From assembly GCF_000814905.1 (NCBI RefSeq), contig NZ_JXAG01000030.1:93761-157760 (forward strand): a DNA stretch of 64,000 nt. Direction: 5' to 3'. The position numbers and the translations under genes are program-made. Of the stretch, positions 19,732 to 33,324 are shown one piece after another. The stretch comes from Enterobacter sp. Bisph1 (GTDB lineage: Bacteria; Pseudomonadota; Gammaproteobacteria; Enterobacterales; Enterobacteriaceae). The notes beneath the pieces were generated by a model. That model was given only the letters and a program-made list of their open reading frames with translations. It did not search any database and was not told the DNA's origin. Position 1 is the stretch's first letter; each line of letters starts with the position of its first letter.

Positions 19732-19922
19732 AGTTGACTCCTTATCGTTCGGTTAAAATGACGTTCTCACTGTGCTGAACGTACTGATAATTGTAGTCAG
19801 GGATTCGGCACAATGGATTTTATTCGGAATCTTTACCCAATCAGTTACCTTAAAACAGCGTAAATGAGACAAGGTAATTAGCGGCATATTACGGATTTTT
19901 AGGCTGTTTCAGGAAAGACTTA

Positions 19923-21257
19923 TCAGGAATGATCTGCGGCTGAAAACCAGCTGTTGTTGCGCCAGTGACGTCGCCACAGCAGCGCCAGCGTCAGCCCGCG
20001 CAGGGCCAGAAAAACCGCCAGCGACAACCACAGCCCGTGGTTACCCAGCACCGGGACGCTTAGCAGCGTCACGGCAAATCCTGCGGCGGCAATGGCCATA
20101 CTGTTACGCATTTCGGCAGCGCGCGTCGCACCAACAAACATGCCGTCCAGCAAATAACACCACACGCCCACCAGCGGTAAAATCACCTGCCAGATAAGAT
20201 AGTGCCCGGCAAGCTGCTGTAACTCAGGCAGCGAGGTTAACAATGCGATGATCTGCTGACCCGCCAGCGCATACACGGCGGCAAACAGTAGCGCCACCAG
20301 CCCCGCCTGGCGACATGCTGCACGCCAGATACTCTGCAGCTGGCTGCCGTCCCGTGCGCCGTAAGCCTGCCCGGAGTGCGCTTCAACGGCGTACGCAAAA
20401 CCGTCCAGTGCATAGGCGGTAAAGGTTAAAAACATCATTAATACTGCGTTTGCCGCCACCGTCTCGGCTCCGAGGCGCGCACCGAACACGGTAATCGAAC
20501 CAAAGCACAGCTGGAGCAGCAGCGAGCGCAGCATGATATCGCGATTCAATGCCAGCAAACGCCGTACCCCGCCGCGCCATGCCTCTGTTAGCAGACGCAA
20601 TGAAATACCGCGCATGGCCAGTACGTGACGCACCATTACGATGCCAATGGCGAAGGTGGCGTATTCCGCGATCACCGTGGCAAGCGCAGCGCCCTGCACA
20701 TTCATCTGCAGCCCCATCACCAGCCATAGATCGAGGATGATGTTAAGCAGGTTACCTACCACCAGCAAGATCACCGGCGCGCGTGCATACTGTACGCCGA
20801 GCAGCCAGCCCAGCAGCACCAGATTGCCCAGCGAGGCAGGGGCACTGAGCCAGCGAATCTCCAGAAACCGCCGCGCCTGCGCCAGCACCGCTTCGCTGCC
20901 GCCGGTGATATGCAGCGCGACATTAATGAGCGGCCCGCGTAGCAGAATAATCAGTACGCCGAAGCCCAACGCCAGCAGCAGAGGTTGAACCAATGCGCGC
21001 GCCAGCGCTGGCGCATTTTTCGCGCCGCTGGCCTGTGCGGTTAGCCCGGTGGTGCTCATGCGCAGAAAGAGCAGCAGCATAAACAGAAAGCTGGTCGCCG
21101 TTGCGCCAATGGCTACGCCGCCCAGGTAGACCGGGCTATCGAGATGACCAATCACCGCCGTATCTACCAGCCCCAGCAGCGGAACGGAGATATTGGAGAA
21201 GATCATCGGCAGCGCAAGCCGCCAGAGCGCTTTATCAGCGGCGGTTAATAGCGACAT
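19923..21257 (-). CDS. dinF: MATE-family efflux transporter DinF
   Basis: 444 residues with 12 predicted membrane segments; MATE landmarks PMIFSNISVPLLGLVDTAVIGHL at the N-terminus and GLTAQASGAKN. It lies 75 bases downstream of lexA on the same strand with no terminator between, so it is SOS-induced by cotranscription with lexA, as in E. coli. In E. coli it is linked to oxidative-stress and bile-salt tolerance. Confidence 0.94.
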   Translation of the reverse strand: MSLLTAADKALWRLALPMIFSNISVPLLGLVDTAVIGHLDSPVYLGGVAIGATATSFLFMLLLFLRMSTTGLTAQASGAKNAPALARALVQPLLLALGFGVLIILLRGPLINVALHITGGSEAVLAQARRFLEIRWLSAPASLGNLVLLGWLLGVQYARAPVILLVVGNLLNIILDLWLVMGLQMNVQGAALATVIAEYATFAIGIVMVRHVLAMRGISLRLLTEAWRGGVRRLLALNRDIMLRSLLLQLCFGSITVFGARLGAETVAANAVLMMFLTFTAYALDGFAYAVEAHSGQAYGARDGSQLQSIWRAACRQAGLVALLFAAVYALAGQQIIALLTSLPELQQLAGHYLIWQVILPLVGVWCYLLDGMFVGATRAAEMRNSMAIAAAGFAVTLLSVPVLGNHGLWLSLAVFLALRGLTLALLWRRHWRNNSWFSAADHS

Positions 21258-21332
21258 GGCGTTAAGGTTTATGCGGGAGAAGAGAAGATCGCTGCGGAGC
21301 AGGCATGCGCGCCGCAGCAGAGCAAACGGGCG

Positions 21333-21947
21333 TTACAGCCACGCGCCATTGCGAATGACGCCAACCGCCAGCCCTTCAATGGTGAAGTTTTGGTCGCGCA
21401 GATCGACAACGATGGGTGAAAAATCGCTGTTTTCCGGCAGCAGTTCAACGGTGTTACCCTGTTTTTTCAAACGCTTGACGGTCACTTCGTCTTCAATACG
21501 TGCGACGACAACCTGGCCGTTACGCACATCCTGGGTTTTATGCACCGCCAGCAGATCGCCGTCCATAATACCGATATCGCGCATCGACATCCCGCTAACG
21601 CGCAGCAGGAAATCCGCATGCGGTTTAAACAAGCCCGGATCGACCTGATAGTGACCTTCAATATGCTGCTGCGCGAGCAGCGGCTCGCCCGCAGCAACGC
21701 GACCAATCAGCGGCAGGCCAATATCGTCCTCTTCTTCCAGCAGCAGACGCAGACCGCGCGATGCGCCAGAAACAATTTCGATAACCCCTTTGCGCGCCAG
21801 CGCTTTAAGGTGCTCTTCCGCTGCATTTGGGGAACGGAACCCCAGCTGCTGTGCGATTTCCGCACGCGTTGGTGGCATACCGGTTTGAGTGATACGATCG
21901 CGAATAAGGTCGAACACCTCTTGCTGCCTGGCCGTTAATGCTTTCAT
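21333..21947 (-). CDS. lexA: SOS repressor LexA
   Basis: 204 residues, two more than E. coli LexA; the extra residues lie in the acidic hinge ([12 protein letters not shown]). The winged-helix domain is at residues 1-70 ([26 protein letters not shown]). The autocleavage site is Ala-Gly in GRVAAGEPL (about 86/87). The Ser/Lys dyad is Ser in [10 protein letters not shown] (about 121) and Lys in [10 protein letters not shown] (about 158). It represses SOS genes, including uvrA here, and its own promoter through two boxes upstream. Confidence 0.98.
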   Translation of the reverse strand: MKALTARQQEVFDLIRDRITQTGMPPTRAEIAQQLGFRSPNAAEEHLKALARKGVIEIVSGASRGLRLLLEEEDDIGLPLIGRVAAGEPLLAQQHIEGHYQVDPGLFKPHADFLLRVSGMSMRDIGIMDGDLLAVHKTQDVRNGQVVVARIEDEVTVKRLKKQGNTVELLPENSDFSPIVVDLRDQNFTIEGLAVGVIRNGAWL

Positions 21948-21955
21948 CCCGCCCC

Positions 21956-21971
21956 CTGGGTGTATATACAG
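21956..21971 (-). promoter_or_regulatory. LexA box 1 of the lexA promoter
   Basis: On the minus strand CTGTATATACACCCAG, a slightly imperfect SOS box adjoining the lexA start. It agrees with the E. coli proximal lexA operator. Confidence 0.92.
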
Positions 21972-21976
21972 TTATG

Positions 21977-21992
21977 CTGTGAGTATATACAG
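21977..21992 (-). promoter_or_regulatory. LexA box 2 of the lexA promoter
   Basis: On the minus strand CTGTATATACTCACAG, a near-perfect SOS box. It is centred 21 bases from box 1, the double-operator arrangement that gives tight autoregulation of lexA. Confidence 0.94.
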
Positions 21993-22056
21993 CTAAAGGT
22001 GATTTTGGAATCAAATTTGAGCAAAAAAGCAGGCGCCATGGTGAATCCGCGAAGCG

Positions 22057-22425
22057 CTACCCAAAATGAGACCAGAGCAGAGAGACCCAGGTAAACAGCG
22101 CCAGCAGGATAGACATCAGCACCGCCGCCGAGCCCATATCCTTCGCGCGCCCGGAAAGTTCGTGGAATTCAGCGCCAATGCGGTCCACTACCGCTTCGAT
22201 AGCGCTGTTGAGAATTTCAACAATCATCACCAGCGATACCGAACCAATCAGTAATACGCGCGTAATAACATCAATATCCAACCAACAAGCGATTATAATT
22301 GCCACGGTAACCGCAACCGCTTCCTGGCGAAATGCCGCTTCATTAATCCATGCGGCGCGAACGCCCTTCCAGGAATAACCGGCAGCTTTAACTATCCGGG
22401 TAAATCCGGTGGTATTATTGGCCAT
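22057..22425 (-). CDS. dgkA: Diacylglycerol kinase DgkA
   Basis: 122 residues from ATG 22425 (MANNTTGFTRIVKAAGYSW), the E. coli length; an in-frame ATG 21 bases upstream is less likely. A small trimeric inner-membrane enzyme with three membrane helices and the catalytic signature VEILNSAIEAVVDRIG. It phosphorylates diacylglycerol to phosphatidate, recycling lipid from membrane-derived oligosaccharide synthesis. It is divergent from plsB, so two phosphatidate-forming enzymes share this spacer. Confidence 0.97.
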   Translation of the reverse strand: MANNTTGFTRIVKAAGYSWKGVRAAWINEAAFRQEAVAVTVAIIIACWLDIDVITRVLLIGSVSLVMIVEILNSAIEAVVDRIGAEFHELSGRAKDMGSAAVLMSILLALFTWVSLLWSHFG

Positions 22426-22555
22426 TAAAAAGAACCTTTTAATCAAATTGGCGTCAATGTCTCAGCAAGCGCGCAGCGGTACAACAGAAATTATTCACGC
22501 TTTCTGATATCCTTGCGGCGCAATGGCACTATTAACCAGAGGCTTTACATCTTTT

Positions 22556-24979
22556 ATGTCCGGCTGGCCACGAATTTACTACAAATTACTTAATTTACCA
22601 TTAAACGTGTTGGTAAAAAGTAAGTCGATCCCCGCAGAACCTGCACAGGAGCTGGGTCTCGATACATCACGTCCTATCATGTACGTGCTGCCTTATAACT
22701 CCAAGGCAGATTTAATGACCTTGCGCGCGCAATGTCTGTTACATGAATTGCCCGATCCTCTGGAACCGCTGGAAATCGACGGCGCTTTGTTGCCGCGCTA
22801 CGTGTTTATTCACGGCGGACCGCGCGTGTTCACCTATTACACGCCGAAAGAAGAGTCGATCAAGCTGTTCCACGACTACCTGGATTTACACCGCAGCCAT
22901 CCCGATCTGGATGTGCAGATGGTGCCAGTATCGGTGATGTTTGGCCGTTCACCCGGTCGCGAAAAAGGCGAGATGAATCCGCCGCTGCGGATGCTCAACG
23001 GCGTGCAGAAATTCTTCGCTGTCTCCTGGCTTGGCCGCGACAGCTTTGTGCGTTTCTCGCCGCCGGTTTCCCTGCGCCGTATGGCGACGGAGCACGGCAC
23101 CGATAAAATCATCGCCCAGAAGCTGGCACGTGTAGCGCGTATGCACTTTGCCCGTCAGCGTCTGGCGGCCGTTGGCCCGCGCCTGCCCGCACGTCAGGAC
23201 TTGTTCAATAAGCTGCTCTCTTCCAAAGCGATTGCCCGCGCCGTCGAAGATGAAGCGCGCAGCAAGAAAATCTCCCACGATAAAGCGCAGCAAAACGCGA
23301 TTGCGCTGATGGAAGAGATTGCCGCCAACTTCTCCTACGAGATGATCCGCCTGACGGACCGTATTCTGGGTTTCACCTGGAACCGTCTCTATCAGGGCAT
23401 CAACGTAAATAATGCCGAGCGCGTACGCCAGCTGGCCCACGATGGCCACGAAATTGTCTATGTGCCCTGCCATCGCAGCCATATGGACTATCTGCTGCTT
23501 TCGTACGTGCTCTATCATCAGGGGCTGGTGCCGCCGCATATCGCCGCCGGTATCAACCTGAATTTCTGGCCCGCCGGGCCGATTTTCCGCCGCCTGGGCG
23601 CTTTCTTTATTCGCCGCACCTTTAAAGGCAACAAGCTCTATTCGACGGTGTTCCGCGAATATCTGGGCGAGCTGTTTAGCCGTGGCTATTCGGTGGAATA
23701 CTTCGTTGAGGGCGGCCGTTCGCGCACCGGGCGTTTACTCGATCCGAAAACCGGTACGCTGTCGATGACCATCCAGGCGATGCTGCGCGGCGGCACGCGT
23801 CCGATCACGCTGGTGCCGATTTACATCGGTTATGAGCATGTGATGGAAGTGGGCACCTACGCGAAAGAGCTGCGCGGCGCCACGAAAGAGAAAGAGAGTC
23901 TGCTGCAGATGGTGCGTGGCCTGAGTAAGCTGCGTAATCTCGGCCAGGGCTATGTCAACTTCGGCGAACCGATCCCGCTGATGAACTACCTGAACCACCA
24001 TGTTCCCGAATGGCGCGAGTCGATCGACCCAATTGAAGCCATTCGCCCGGCGTGGTTAACGCCAACGGTAAACAGCATTGCCGCCGATCTGATGGTGCGT
24101 ATCAACAATGCCGGTGCGGCGAACGCCATGAACCTGTGCTGTACCGCACTGTTAGCCTCTCGTCAGCGTTCGCTGACCCGTGAGCAGCTTACCGAGCAGT
24201 TGACCTGCTATCTTGAGCTGATGCGCAACGTGCCCTACTCCCCGGATTCGACCGCGCCTTCGGCCAGCGCCAGCGAGCTGATTGATCACGCGTTGCAAAT
24301 GAATAAGTTCCAGGTCGAAAAGGACACCATCGGCGACATCATTATTCTGCCGCGCGAGCAGGCGGTGTTGATGACTTACTACCGCAATAACATTGCCCAT
24401 ATGCTGATGCTGCCGTCGCTGATGGCGGCGATTGTGACCCAGCACCGGGCGATTTCCCGTAGTGAGATTCTGCGTCACGTCGAGCTGCTCTATCCAATGT
24501 TGAAAGCCGAGCTGTTCCTGCGCTGGGAAAAAGCCGAGCTGGCACAGGTGCTGGAGAATTTGACCCAGGAGCTGCTGCGCCAGGGCCTACTGACGGCGAA
24601 AGAGGATCGGCTGAGCATCAATCCGGCCCACTCCCGTACTCTGCAGCTGCTGGCGGCGGGCGCGCGTGAAACCCTGCAGCGTTACGCCATTACCTTCTGG
24701 CTGCTGAGCGCTAACCCGGCTATGAACCGTAGCTCCCTTGAGAAAGAGAGCCGCACGCTGGCGCAGCGCCTGTCGGTGCTGCACGGCATTAACGCGCCGG
24801 AGTTCTTCGATAAAGCGGTGTTCAGTACGCTGGTATTGACCCTGCGCGATGAAGGCTACATCAGTGATACTGGCGATGCGGATCCGGCGCGCACCTTGGG
24901 CGTCTACCAGATGCTGGCGGAGCTGATTACGTCGGATGTACGTTTGACGATTGAGAGCGCGACGCAAGCAGAAGCATGA
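22556..24979 (+). CDS. plsB: Glycerol-3-phosphate acyltransferase PlsB
   Basis: 807 residues from ATG 22556 ([17 protein letters not shown]), the E. coli length; an in-frame ATG at 22523 would add 11 residues. The acyltransferase block has motif [10 protein letters not shown] (H-X4-D), motif [24 protein letters not shown], motif [17 protein letters not shown] and motif [12 protein letters not shown]. It acylates sn-glycerol-3-phosphate at position 1 with acyl-CoA or acyl-ACP, the first step of phospholipid synthesis, at the inner membrane. Confidence 0.97.
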   Translation: MSGWPRIYYKLLNLPLNVLVKSKSIPAEPAQELGLDTSRPIMYVLPYNSKADLMTLRAQCLLHELPDPLEPLEIDGALLPRYVFIHGGPRVFTYYTPKEESIKLFHDYLDLHRSHPDLDVQMVPVSVMFGRSPGREKGEMNPPLRMLNGVQKFFAVSWLGRDSFVRFSPPVSLRRMATEHGTDKIIAQKLARVARMHFARQRLAAVGPRLPARQDLFNKLLSSKAIARAVEDEARSKKISHDKAQQNAIALMEEIAANFSYEMIRLTDRILGFTWNRLYQGINVNNAERVRQLAHDGHEIVYVPCHRSHMDYLLLSYVLYHQGLVPPHIAAGINLNFWPAGPIFRRLGAFFIRRTFKGNKLYSTVFREYLGELFSRGYSVEYFVEGGRSRTGRLLDPKTGTLSMTIQAMLRGGTRPITLVPIYIGYEHVMEVGTYAKELRGATKEKESLLQMVRGLSKLRNLGQGYVNFGEPIPLMNYLNHHVPEWRESIDPIEAIRPAWLTPTVNSIAADLMVRINNAGAANAMNLCCTALLASRQRSLTREQLTEQLTCYLELMRNVPYSPDSTAPSASASELIDHALQMNKFQVEKDTIGDIIILPREQAVLMTYYRNNIAHMLMLPSLMAAIVTQHRAISRSEILRHVELLYPMLKAELFLRWEKAELAQVLENLTQELLRQGLLTAKEDRLSINPAHSRTLQLLAAGARETLQRYAITFWLLSANPAMNRSSLEKESRTLAQRLSVLHGINAPEFFDKAVFSTLVLTLRDEGYISDTGDADPARTLGVYQMLAELITSDVRLTIESATQAEA

Positions 24980-24989
24980 GTGCCATATT

Positions 24990-25011
24990 CCCCTCTCCGT
25001 AAGGAGAGGGG
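24990..25011. terminator. Bidirectional terminator between plsB and ubiA
   Basis: A perfect 9-bp stem (CCCCTCTCC / GGAGAGGGG, loop GTAA) lies between the convergent stops of plsB and ubiA. There is no T-run on either side, so it may block both transcripts only partly. Confidence 0.6.
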
Positions 25012-25020
25012 AAACGCGGA

Positions 25021-25893
25021 TTACAGATGCAGATAACTCACTGCCAGACCTAAAAACAGCACCAGCCCGACATAGTTATTGTTCATAAAGGCTTTGAAAC
25101 ACGCCTCCCGCTCGCGACCGGCGATCAGCTTTTGCTGATAAACAAACAGCCCACCCGCAATCAGCACCGTCACGTAATAGATCCCACCAAGGCCGTTCAG
25201 CCAGCCAATGCTTGCCATCAGTACCAGCACGGCGACCTGCAAGATACCGATAATCAGCTTGTCAAAACGACCAAACAGAATCGCCGTAGACTTAATACCA
25301 ATCTTCACATCGTCGTCGCGATCAACCATTGCGTATTGTGTGTCATAGGCCACCGCCCACAGGATATTGGCGAGGAACATAATCCAGCAGCTCAGCGGCA
25401 CCGATTCGCTGACCGCCGCAAAGGCCATCGGAATTGACCAGCCAAACGCCGCGCCGAGCACCACCTGCGGCAGGTGGGTATAGCGCTTCATAAAGGGATA
25501 AACCCAGGCCAGCGCCAGCGCCGCGACGGAGAGCAGAATCGTCATCATATTCAGCGTCAGCACCAGCGCGAAGGCCAGCAGTACCAGCACAACAAACAGC
25601 ACGCGCGCTTCATTTTCCGTGACCGCGCCGCTGGGCATCGGTCGATTGGCCGTGCGTTTTACGTGGCCGTCAAATTTACGATCCGCGTAGTCATTAACCA
25701 CGCAACCGGCGGCGCGCATCAGCCAGACGCCGGCGACAAACACCAGTAAGATCCACAGCGGCGGTACGCCCGGCGTCGCTACCCATAGCGCCCACAATGT
25801 GGGCCACAGCAGCAGCAAAGCGCCAATTGGTTTGTCCGTACGCATAAGCCTGTGAAAGGCCAACAGCTTAGTCTGCGTGAGACTCCACTCCAT
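25021..25893 (-). CDS. ubiA: 4-hydroxybenzoate octaprenyltransferase UbiA
   Basis: 290 residues from ATG 25893; this start has the AGAGGA site at better spacing than the ATG two codons earlier and gives the E. coli length. It is an intramembrane prenyltransferase with about nine helices and two Asp-rich motifs: [19 protein letters not shown] and [16 protein letters not shown]. It attaches the octaprenyl tail to 4-hydroxybenzoate in ubiquinone synthesis, directly after UbiC. It follows ubiC by 13 bases. Confidence 0.97.
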   Translation of the reverse strand: MEWSLTQTKLLAFHRLMRTDKPIGALLLLWPTLWALWVATPGVPPLWILLVFVAGVWLMRAAGCVVNDYADRKFDGHVKRTANRPMPSGAVTENEARVLFVVLVLLAFALVLTLNMMTILLSVAALALAWVYPFMKRYTHLPQVVLGAAFGWSIPMAFAAVSESVPLSCWIMFLANILWAVAYDTQYAMVDRDDDVKIGIKSTAILFGRFDKLIIGILQVAVLVLMASIGWLNGLGGIYYVTVLIAGGLFVYQQKLIAGREREACFKAFMNNNYVGLVLFLGLAVSYLHL

Positions 25894-25906
25894 TTCCATA
25901 TTCCTC

Positions 25907-26404
25907 TTAATACAGCGGTGACGCGGGCAAAAACAGTTCGGTCAGCATCAGCGGTTTACCGCCCAGACGCAGGCGAGAACGGCGGCCCCAAAGCTGCTGA
26001 TGACGACCAATTTCAATAAAGTCACGCGTAAGCGTAGATGAGGTGAAGAGATATCGCCCAAGTGGCGTTTTGCCCAGGGTTTGTAACGCAAGTTCCGGCC
26101 CGCTCAGCGTGGATTCAGGCACCACGGTTCGCCCGGCAAGCCAGGGTTCGCCGTCGGCGCAAAGGATAATTTCCCGCAGCCAGTAACGGCTCTCCATCGG
26201 CAGGCTGTCGCGTTCTTCGGCGATCTCATCCACCGTAACAAAGCCTTCCTGAATCAGCGTTACGCTGACGGTTTTGCCCTGTTGTTCAAAACGTTTGGTC
26301 ATTGAATCTTCCAGCAACAGCCAGTCAAGCAGTTGTGGTTCAAGCGCGGGGATTGCGTCTAAGTAGCGCAGCGCACGCAATTGCGTAAGCGCAGGGTGTG
26401 ACAT
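25907..26404 (-). CDS. ubiC: Chorismate pyruvate-lyase UbiC
   Basis: 165 residues, E. coli length. The family blocks [31 protein letters not shown] and [19 protein letters not shown] (active-site Arg and Glu) are intact. It converts chorismate to 4-hydroxybenzoate plus pyruvate, the first committed step to ubiquinone, and is in an operon with ubiA. Confidence 0.96.
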   Translation of the reverse strand: MSHPALTQLRALRYLDAIPALEPQLLDWLLLEDSMTKRFEQQGKTVSVTLIQEGFVTVDEIAEERDSLPMESRYWLREIILCADGEPWLAGRTVVPESTLSGPELALQTLGKTPLGRYLFTSSTLTRDFIEIGRHQQLWGRRSRLRLGGKPLMLTELFLPASPLY

Positions 26405-26525
26405 GCCTGACTCTCCGGTACATAACGTAACATTATTGTATCGCAGAACCGGGATGGCGGGCGGGGAAACTTCATTCCGTTTTCATCAGCGCAACAGGTG
26501 AGCAACGACGTAACGTGAGGAAGTG

Positions 26526-26552
26526 AAAAAAAGGTGCGTCAGGCGACGCACC
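26526..26552 (-). terminator. Rho-independent terminator of malM
   Basis: On the minus strand an 8-bp stem (GGTGCGTC / GACGCACC) is followed by eight T. It closes the malK-lamB-malM operon 34 bases past malM. Confidence 0.92.
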
Positions 26553-26585
26553 AGTTGCTGCAAGTATCAACATTGCGGGGAGAGA

Positions 26586-27533
26586 TTACCCCTTGCCTTT
26601 TACACTGCTGATAAAAGTGGCGCGGGCGGATTTCGACCCGAGGCGTTCTGCTTCATTGAGTAATTTCAGCGCCTTATCAATATCGCCCTTCGCAGCGGCT
26701 TGTTTGATGGCCTGGTTAAAATAGCTCTCCGTATCGTTGAGCATCGGCTCGCTCTTCGCCGCTGGCGCAGCAGGAGCAGGTGCCGCAGCGGGGGCGGCTG
26801 CCGGTTGCGGGCTGGCGACCGGCGCGGCTGTGTTACCGACGGTCACTGATGCGGGCCCTGAAGAACCAAACAGCGGGCCTACCAGAATACTGGAAGAGGA
26901 TGACGTGCTGGCTTTCAACGCCAGCGAACCTGTTTCAGCATGGCGGGCAATCGGATCGGGAATAGCCGGCACGGCATTGCCATTGCCTTTGGCATACGCT
27001 TTGGCGGGATCGACCATCTGCGTCGTTTGCTGCAGATCTTTATGGGTGGTAAAGACCAACAAATAGAGCTTCTGCTGCCCCAGCGCCGGGGTCAGTTTCA
27101 TCACGCCTTCTAAACGGTTATCCGACATTACACCCGGCTCTTGATAGGCAAAGAAGCTGGAGGGAAAAAACGCCGCCGGGGTGAAGTTTTGATCGAGAAC
27201 CAGCACGTTAGGCGCGTAAACGCTCTCATTATTCACTTTGCTGGACAGGGTAATATTTAACTCGCCGATATTCGCCGGCACACTATAGGCCATCACCGGG
27301 CCGGTAATATCACCGGCATTCAGTCTCTGGCCGGTTGCGGCGATGTCGCTGGTAAGGGTTTGCGAAGGCGAAACCGGCGTCCAGTGCAGTTGTTGCAGTG
27401 CCGAAGCGGGAATCGATGGCGCAGCAGAAACATCCTGCGGCACGATATTAATAGCAGCCATGCTGGTAGCGGGTGCCGCCGCCAGCAGCCCTGCCGATAA
27501 GCAGAGCGCGATCAGACTTTTTTTCATTTTCAT
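26586..27533 (-). CDS. malM: Maltose operon periplasmic protein MalM
   Basis: 315 residues (E. coli 306). The signal peptide is cut near SMAA. The body is MalM-like throughout (SIPASALQQLHWTPV, FFPSSFFAYQEPGVMS, SILVGPLFGSSGPA) and the C-terminus ends TFISSVKGKG. An Ala/Pro repeat linker (about residues 237-258) is longer than in E. coli. It is a periplasmic product of the maltose regulon with no settled biochemical role; recent work links the family to maltodextrin binding. It is the last gene after lamB. Confidence 0.95.
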   Translation of the reverse strand: MKMKKSLIALCLSAGLLAAAPATSMAAINIVPQDVSAAPSIPASALQQLHWTPVSPSQTLTSDIAATGQRLNAGDITGPVMAYSVPANIGELNITLSSKVNNESVYAPNVLVLDQNFTPAAFFPSSFFAYQEPGVMSDNRLEGVMKLTPALGQQKLYLLVFTTHKDLQQTTQMVDPAKAYAKGNGNAVPAIPDPIARHAETGSLALKASTSSSSSILVGPLFGSSGPASVTVGNTAAPVASPQPAAAPAAAPAPAAPAAKSEPMLNDTESYFNQAIKQAAAKGDIDKALKLLNEAERLGSKSARATFISSVKGKG

Positions 27534-27594
27534 TCTGATTACCTTGATTGCGAGGTGAGCGTTAGCCAGGCAATAGCGCGCGTCACCTAAGATA

Positions 27595-27612
27595 GAGGGG
27601 CTTACGCCCCTC
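27595..27612 (-). other. Intercistronic hairpin between lamB and malM
   Basis: A perfect 7-bp stem (GAGGGGC, loop of 4, GCCCCTC) begins 30 bases after the lamB stop, with no T-run. It probably protects the lamB 3' end and lowers malM expression, as intercistronic stems do in this operon in other enterobacteria. Confidence 0.6.
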
Positions 27613-27641
27613 GATTGGTCATGACAGTGGGTATTAAAGGA

Positions 27642-29030
<1,389 letters not shown>

Positions 29031-30140
29031 TTAAACGCCGGGTTCTTTATGTAACCGGCGGCATGCGGTGCCATCTTCACGGAAAAGATGGCAGCGCTCC
29101 GGCGGCAAGCCGATGGCGAATGTGGCACCCTCTTCTACCAGCACCACGTCGGTCTGGCGGTAAACCAGGTTCTGACGTATTGCGGGGATCTGGATATGAA
29201 TTTGTGTTTCGTGACCAAGCTGTTCGACGACCTGAACAATGCCTTCCAGCGTGACATCGGCGATATCGCTGGGCAGCAGATGTTCCGGGCGAATACCTAA
29301 CGACATATTCGCGCCGACATGCACGTTGGCGCTGTCCACCGGCAGCCAGACGTGCTGGCGGTTGGGCAACTCCACCTGAACCTGTTCAATCGCGGTGGCG
29401 GTCACTTTGACCGGCAGGAAGTTCATCTTCGGCGAGCCGATAAAACCGGCAACAAAGCGATCCGCCGGGTAGTGATAAAGTTCCAGTGGTTTACCGACTT
29501 GCGCCACGCGACCGGCGTCGAGGACGACAATTTTGTCGGCCAGCGTCATCGCTTCCACCTGATCGTGGGTAACGTAAATCATCGTGCGGCCAAGACGCTT
29601 GTGCAGACGGGAGATCTCAATACGCATCTGCACGCGCAGGGCGGCATCAAGGTTGGACAGGGGTTCGTCGAGTAAGAAGACGCGGGGTTCCGCCACCAGC
29701 GTACGGCCAATCGCCACGCGCTGACGCTGACCGCCGGAAAGGGCTTTCGGTTTGCGATCGAGCAAATGCCCCAGCTGTAGCACTTCCGCTACCTGCGTGA
29801 CGCGCGATTTAATCATCTCTTTTTTCGCGCCCGCGAGCTTAAGGCCAAAAGACATATTTTCCGCGACGGATAAATGCGGATAGAGCGCATAGGACTGAAA
29901 CACCATGCCGATACCGCGTTCGGCGGGAGGAACCTCATTCATACGGGTATCGCCAATGAGCAAATCCCCGCTGGTAATGGTTTCCAGCCCGGCAATCATG
30001 CGCAGCAGCGTTGATTTACCACAGCCTGACGGACCGACAAACACCACGAATTCGCCTTCGTGAATGTCGAGACTGATATCTTTCGATACCACCACATCGC
30101 CCCATGCTTTCGTTACATTACGCAGCTGTACGCTGGCCAT
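29031..30140 (-). CDS. malK: Maltose/maltodextrin ABC transporter ATPase MalK
   Basis: 369 residues (E. coli 371). Walker [11 protein letters not shown]-loop [12 protein letters not shown], signature [15 protein letters not shown], Walker [13 protein letters not shown] and the H-loop VTHDQVEA are intact. A C-terminal regulatory domain (about 236-369) binds MalT and enzyme IIA-Glc. Two MalK drive maltose import through MalFG. It is first in malK-lamB-malM and divergent from malE. Confidence 0.98.
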   Translation of the reverse strand: MASVQLRNVTKAWGDVVVSKDISLDIHEGEFVVFVGPSGCGKSTLLRMIAGLETITSGDLLIGDTRMNEVPPAERGIGMVFQSYALYPHLSVAENMSFGLKLAGAKKEMIKSRVTQVAEVLQLGHLLDRKPKALSGGQRQRVAIGRTLVAEPRVFLLDEPLSNLDAALRVQMRIEISRLHKRLGRTMIYVTHDQVEAMTLADKIVVLDAGRVAQVGKPLELYHYPADRFVAGFIGSPKMNFLPVKVTATAIEQVQVELPNRQHVWLPVDSANVHVGANMSLGIRPEHLLPSDIADVTLEGIVQVVEQLGHETQIHIQIPAIRQNLVYRQTDVVLVEEGATFAIGLPPERCHLFREDGTACRRLHKEPGV

Positions 30141-30344
30141 GCCCCTCTCCCTTGTTACAACCTGTCACCAACAGAAACATTCAAGTGCGCTGACTATGGG
30201 GCATCGATCCGGCGGGCGAATCCTCCACCCCCCTGGTTTTTTGTGGGGGAGGAGACGGGAGGATGAGAACAACGCCTCTGCCCCCTGAACGGGCGGCCGG
30301 TAACGTTTTTCGTGATGGGTCCTACAAAAATCGGCACTTTTTTA

Positions 30345-30360
30345 TGTGCGCTGACACACA
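30345..30360. promoter_or_regulatory. CRP-like site 1, malK-malE region
   Basis: TGTGCGCTGACACACA resembles TGTGA-N6-TCACA with two mismatches. It lies between the two MalT box clusters. Confidence 0.55.
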
Positions 30361-30373
30361 TATTGAAAATCTC

Positions 30374-30389
30374 TGTAACAGAGATCACA
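30374..30389. promoter_or_regulatory. CRP site 2, malK-malE region
   Basis: TGTAACAGAGATCACA matches TGTGA-N6-TCACA at nine of ten defined positions. It is spaced 29 bases from the first site, that is, close to three helical turns. Confidence 0.7.
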
Positions 30390-30497
30390 CAAATACCCCC
30401 TGGGGCGTAGGGCTCAGGAGGATGAGAAGCGCTTGCCAACAAAGGAGACTAACGGCCGTCGAACCACCTTGAGCGTATCCACGAGCACAACACCTAA

Positions 30498-31700
<1,203 letters not shown>

Positions 31701-31710
31701 TGTAGTCCCC

Positions 31711-31737
31711 TCACCCTCCCTTGTATGGGGAGGGTGA
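31711..31737 (+). other. Intercistronic hairpin between malE and malF
   Basis: A perfect 10-bp stem (TCACCCTCCC / GGGAGGGTGA, loop of 7) lies 11 bases after malE with no T-run. In E. coli this gap holds REP elements that stabilise malE mRNA against 3' exonucleases and so raise MalE over MalF. This unrelated stem is placed to do the same job. Confidence 0.7.
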
Positions 31738-31766
31738 ATGCTCAAACGTTGTAAAAGGAAATCCCC

Positions 31767-33311
31767 ATGGATGTAGTGAGAAAACGCCACTGGTGGCAAA
31801 GCCCGCAGCTTACGTGGGCGGCCATAACTGTTGTTGGGCTAATGGTGGCTTACCTTATCGTTATGATGTATGCCCAGGGGGAATACCTTTTCGCCATCAC
31901 CACGCTTATCCTCAGTTCAGCGGGTCTCTATATTTTCGCCAACCGTAAGGCTTACGCCTTGCGCTATGTTTATCCGGGTCTTGCCGGGATGGGCCTGTTT
32001 GTCCTGTTTCCGCTAATCTGTACTATTGCCATCGCCTTTACCAACTACAGCAGTACCAACCAGCTCACTCAGGAACGCGCGCAGCAGGTGCTGCTCGACC
32101 GCTCCTATCAGGCAGGTAAAGCCTATACCTTCGGCCTTTACCCGCAGGGTGACGCATGGCAGCTGGCGCTGACGGATGACGCGAGCGGTAAACACTATCT
32201 TAGTGAGACGTTTAAACCCGGCGGCGAACAGCAGCTGGCCTTAAAAGAGGCGGATGCCCTGCCCACGGGCGAGCGTGCCAGCCTGCGTATCATTACGCAA
32301 AACCGCCAGGCGTTGAACCAGTTAACCGCACTCCTGCCCGATGACAGCAAGGTGGTAATGAGTTCGCTGCGCCAGTTCTCCGGTACACGCCCGCTATACC
32401 AGCTTGAGAAGAACGGCACATTAACCAATAACCAGAGCGGCGCAAAATACCGGCCGAATAATGAGATGGGTTTTTTCCAGGCGATTAACGCCGACGGTAG
32501 CTGGGCCAGCGAGAAGCTCAGTCCGGGCTATACCGTGACCATCGGCTGGGAAAACTTCGCCCGCGTCTTTACCGATGAGGGCATTCAAAAACCCTTTATT
32601 GCCATCTTTATCTGGACGGTGCTCTTCTCCATTCTCACCGTGGTGCTGACGGTTGCCGTGGGCATGGTGCTAGCCTGCGTGGTGCAGTGGGAGTCGCTGA
32701 AAGGTAAAGCGATATACCGCGTGCTGCTGATTCTGCCTTATGCGGTGCCGTCGTTTATTTCAATTTTGATCTTCAAGGGGCTGTTTAACCAGAGCTTCGG
32801 TGAGATCAATATGATGCTCAACGCGCTGTTTGGTATTAAGCCCGCGTGGTTTAGCGATCCGACAACCGCCCGGGCGATGATCGTGATCGTCAATACCTGG
32901 CTCGGTTATCCGTACATGATGATCTTGTGCATGGGGCTGTTGAAAGCGATCCCCGACGATCTGTATGAAGCGTCGGCAATGGACGGCGCAGGACCGCTGC
33001 AAAACTTCTTCCGTATCACCTTCCCGCTGCTGATCAAGCCGCTAACGCCGCTGATGATCGCCAGCTTTGCATTTAACTTTAATAACTTCGTGCTGATCCA
33101 GCTGTTGACCAACGGCGGCCCGGATCGCATTGGCACCACCACGCCTGCGGGCTACACGGATTTGCTGGTGAGCTACACCTACCGCATCGCCTTTGAAGGA
33201 GGCGGTGGCCAGGACTTTGGGCTTGCCGCCGCTATCGCCACGCTGATTTTCCTGCTGGTGGGCGCGTTGGCTATCGTCAACCTGAAAGCCACACGCATGA
33301 AATTCGATTAA
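31767..33311 (+). CDS. malF: Maltose ABC transporter permease MalF
   Basis: 514 residues, E. coli length. Eight membrane segments are seen, with a large periplasmic P2 domain (about residues 93-275) between helices 3 and 4 that contacts MalE. The EAA loop that docks on MalK reads [22 protein letters not shown]. It carries the sugar path in MalFGK2, and the gap to malG is 13 bases. Confidence 0.98.
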   Translation: MDVVRKRHWWQSPQLTWAAITVVGLMVAYLIVMMYAQGEYLFAITTLILSSAGLYIFANRKAYALRYVYPGLAGMGLFVLFPLICTIAIAFTNYSSTNQLTQERAQQVLLDRSYQAGKAYTFGLYPQGDAWQLALTDDASGKHYLSETFKPGGEQQLALKEADALPTGERASLRIITQNRQALNQLTALLPDDSKVVMSSLRQFSGTRPLYQLEKNGTLTNNQSGAKYRPNNEMGFFQAINADGSWASEKLSPGYTVTIGWENFARVFTDEGIQKPFIAIFIWTVLFSILTVVLTVAVGMVLACVVQWESLKGKAIYRVLLILPYAVPSFISILIFKGLFNQSFGEINMMLNALFGIKPAWFSDPTTARAMIVIVNTWLGYPYMMILCMGLLKAIPDDLYEASAMDGAGPLQNFFRITFPLLIKPLTPLMIASFAFNFNNFVLIQLLTNGGPDRIGTTTPAGYTDLLVSYTYRIAFEGGGGQDFGLAAAIATLIFLLVGALAIVNLKATRMKFD

Positions 33312-33324
33312 GGAGGACGAGATT

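Larger units (their letters stand above)
30222..30427. promoter_or_regulatory. MalT and CRP control region between malK and malE
   Basis: The 369-base spacer holds several matches to the MalT box (GGGGAKGAGG): GGGGTGGAGG on the minus strand at 30222-30231, GGGGAGGAGA at 30246-30255, GAGGATGAGA at 30259-30268, and near malE GGGGCGTAGG at 30402-30411 and GAGGATGAGA at 30418-30427. CRP-like sites lie between (separate entries). This is the E. coli malEp-malKp plan, where MalT and CRP jointly activate both promoters. Confidence 0.85.
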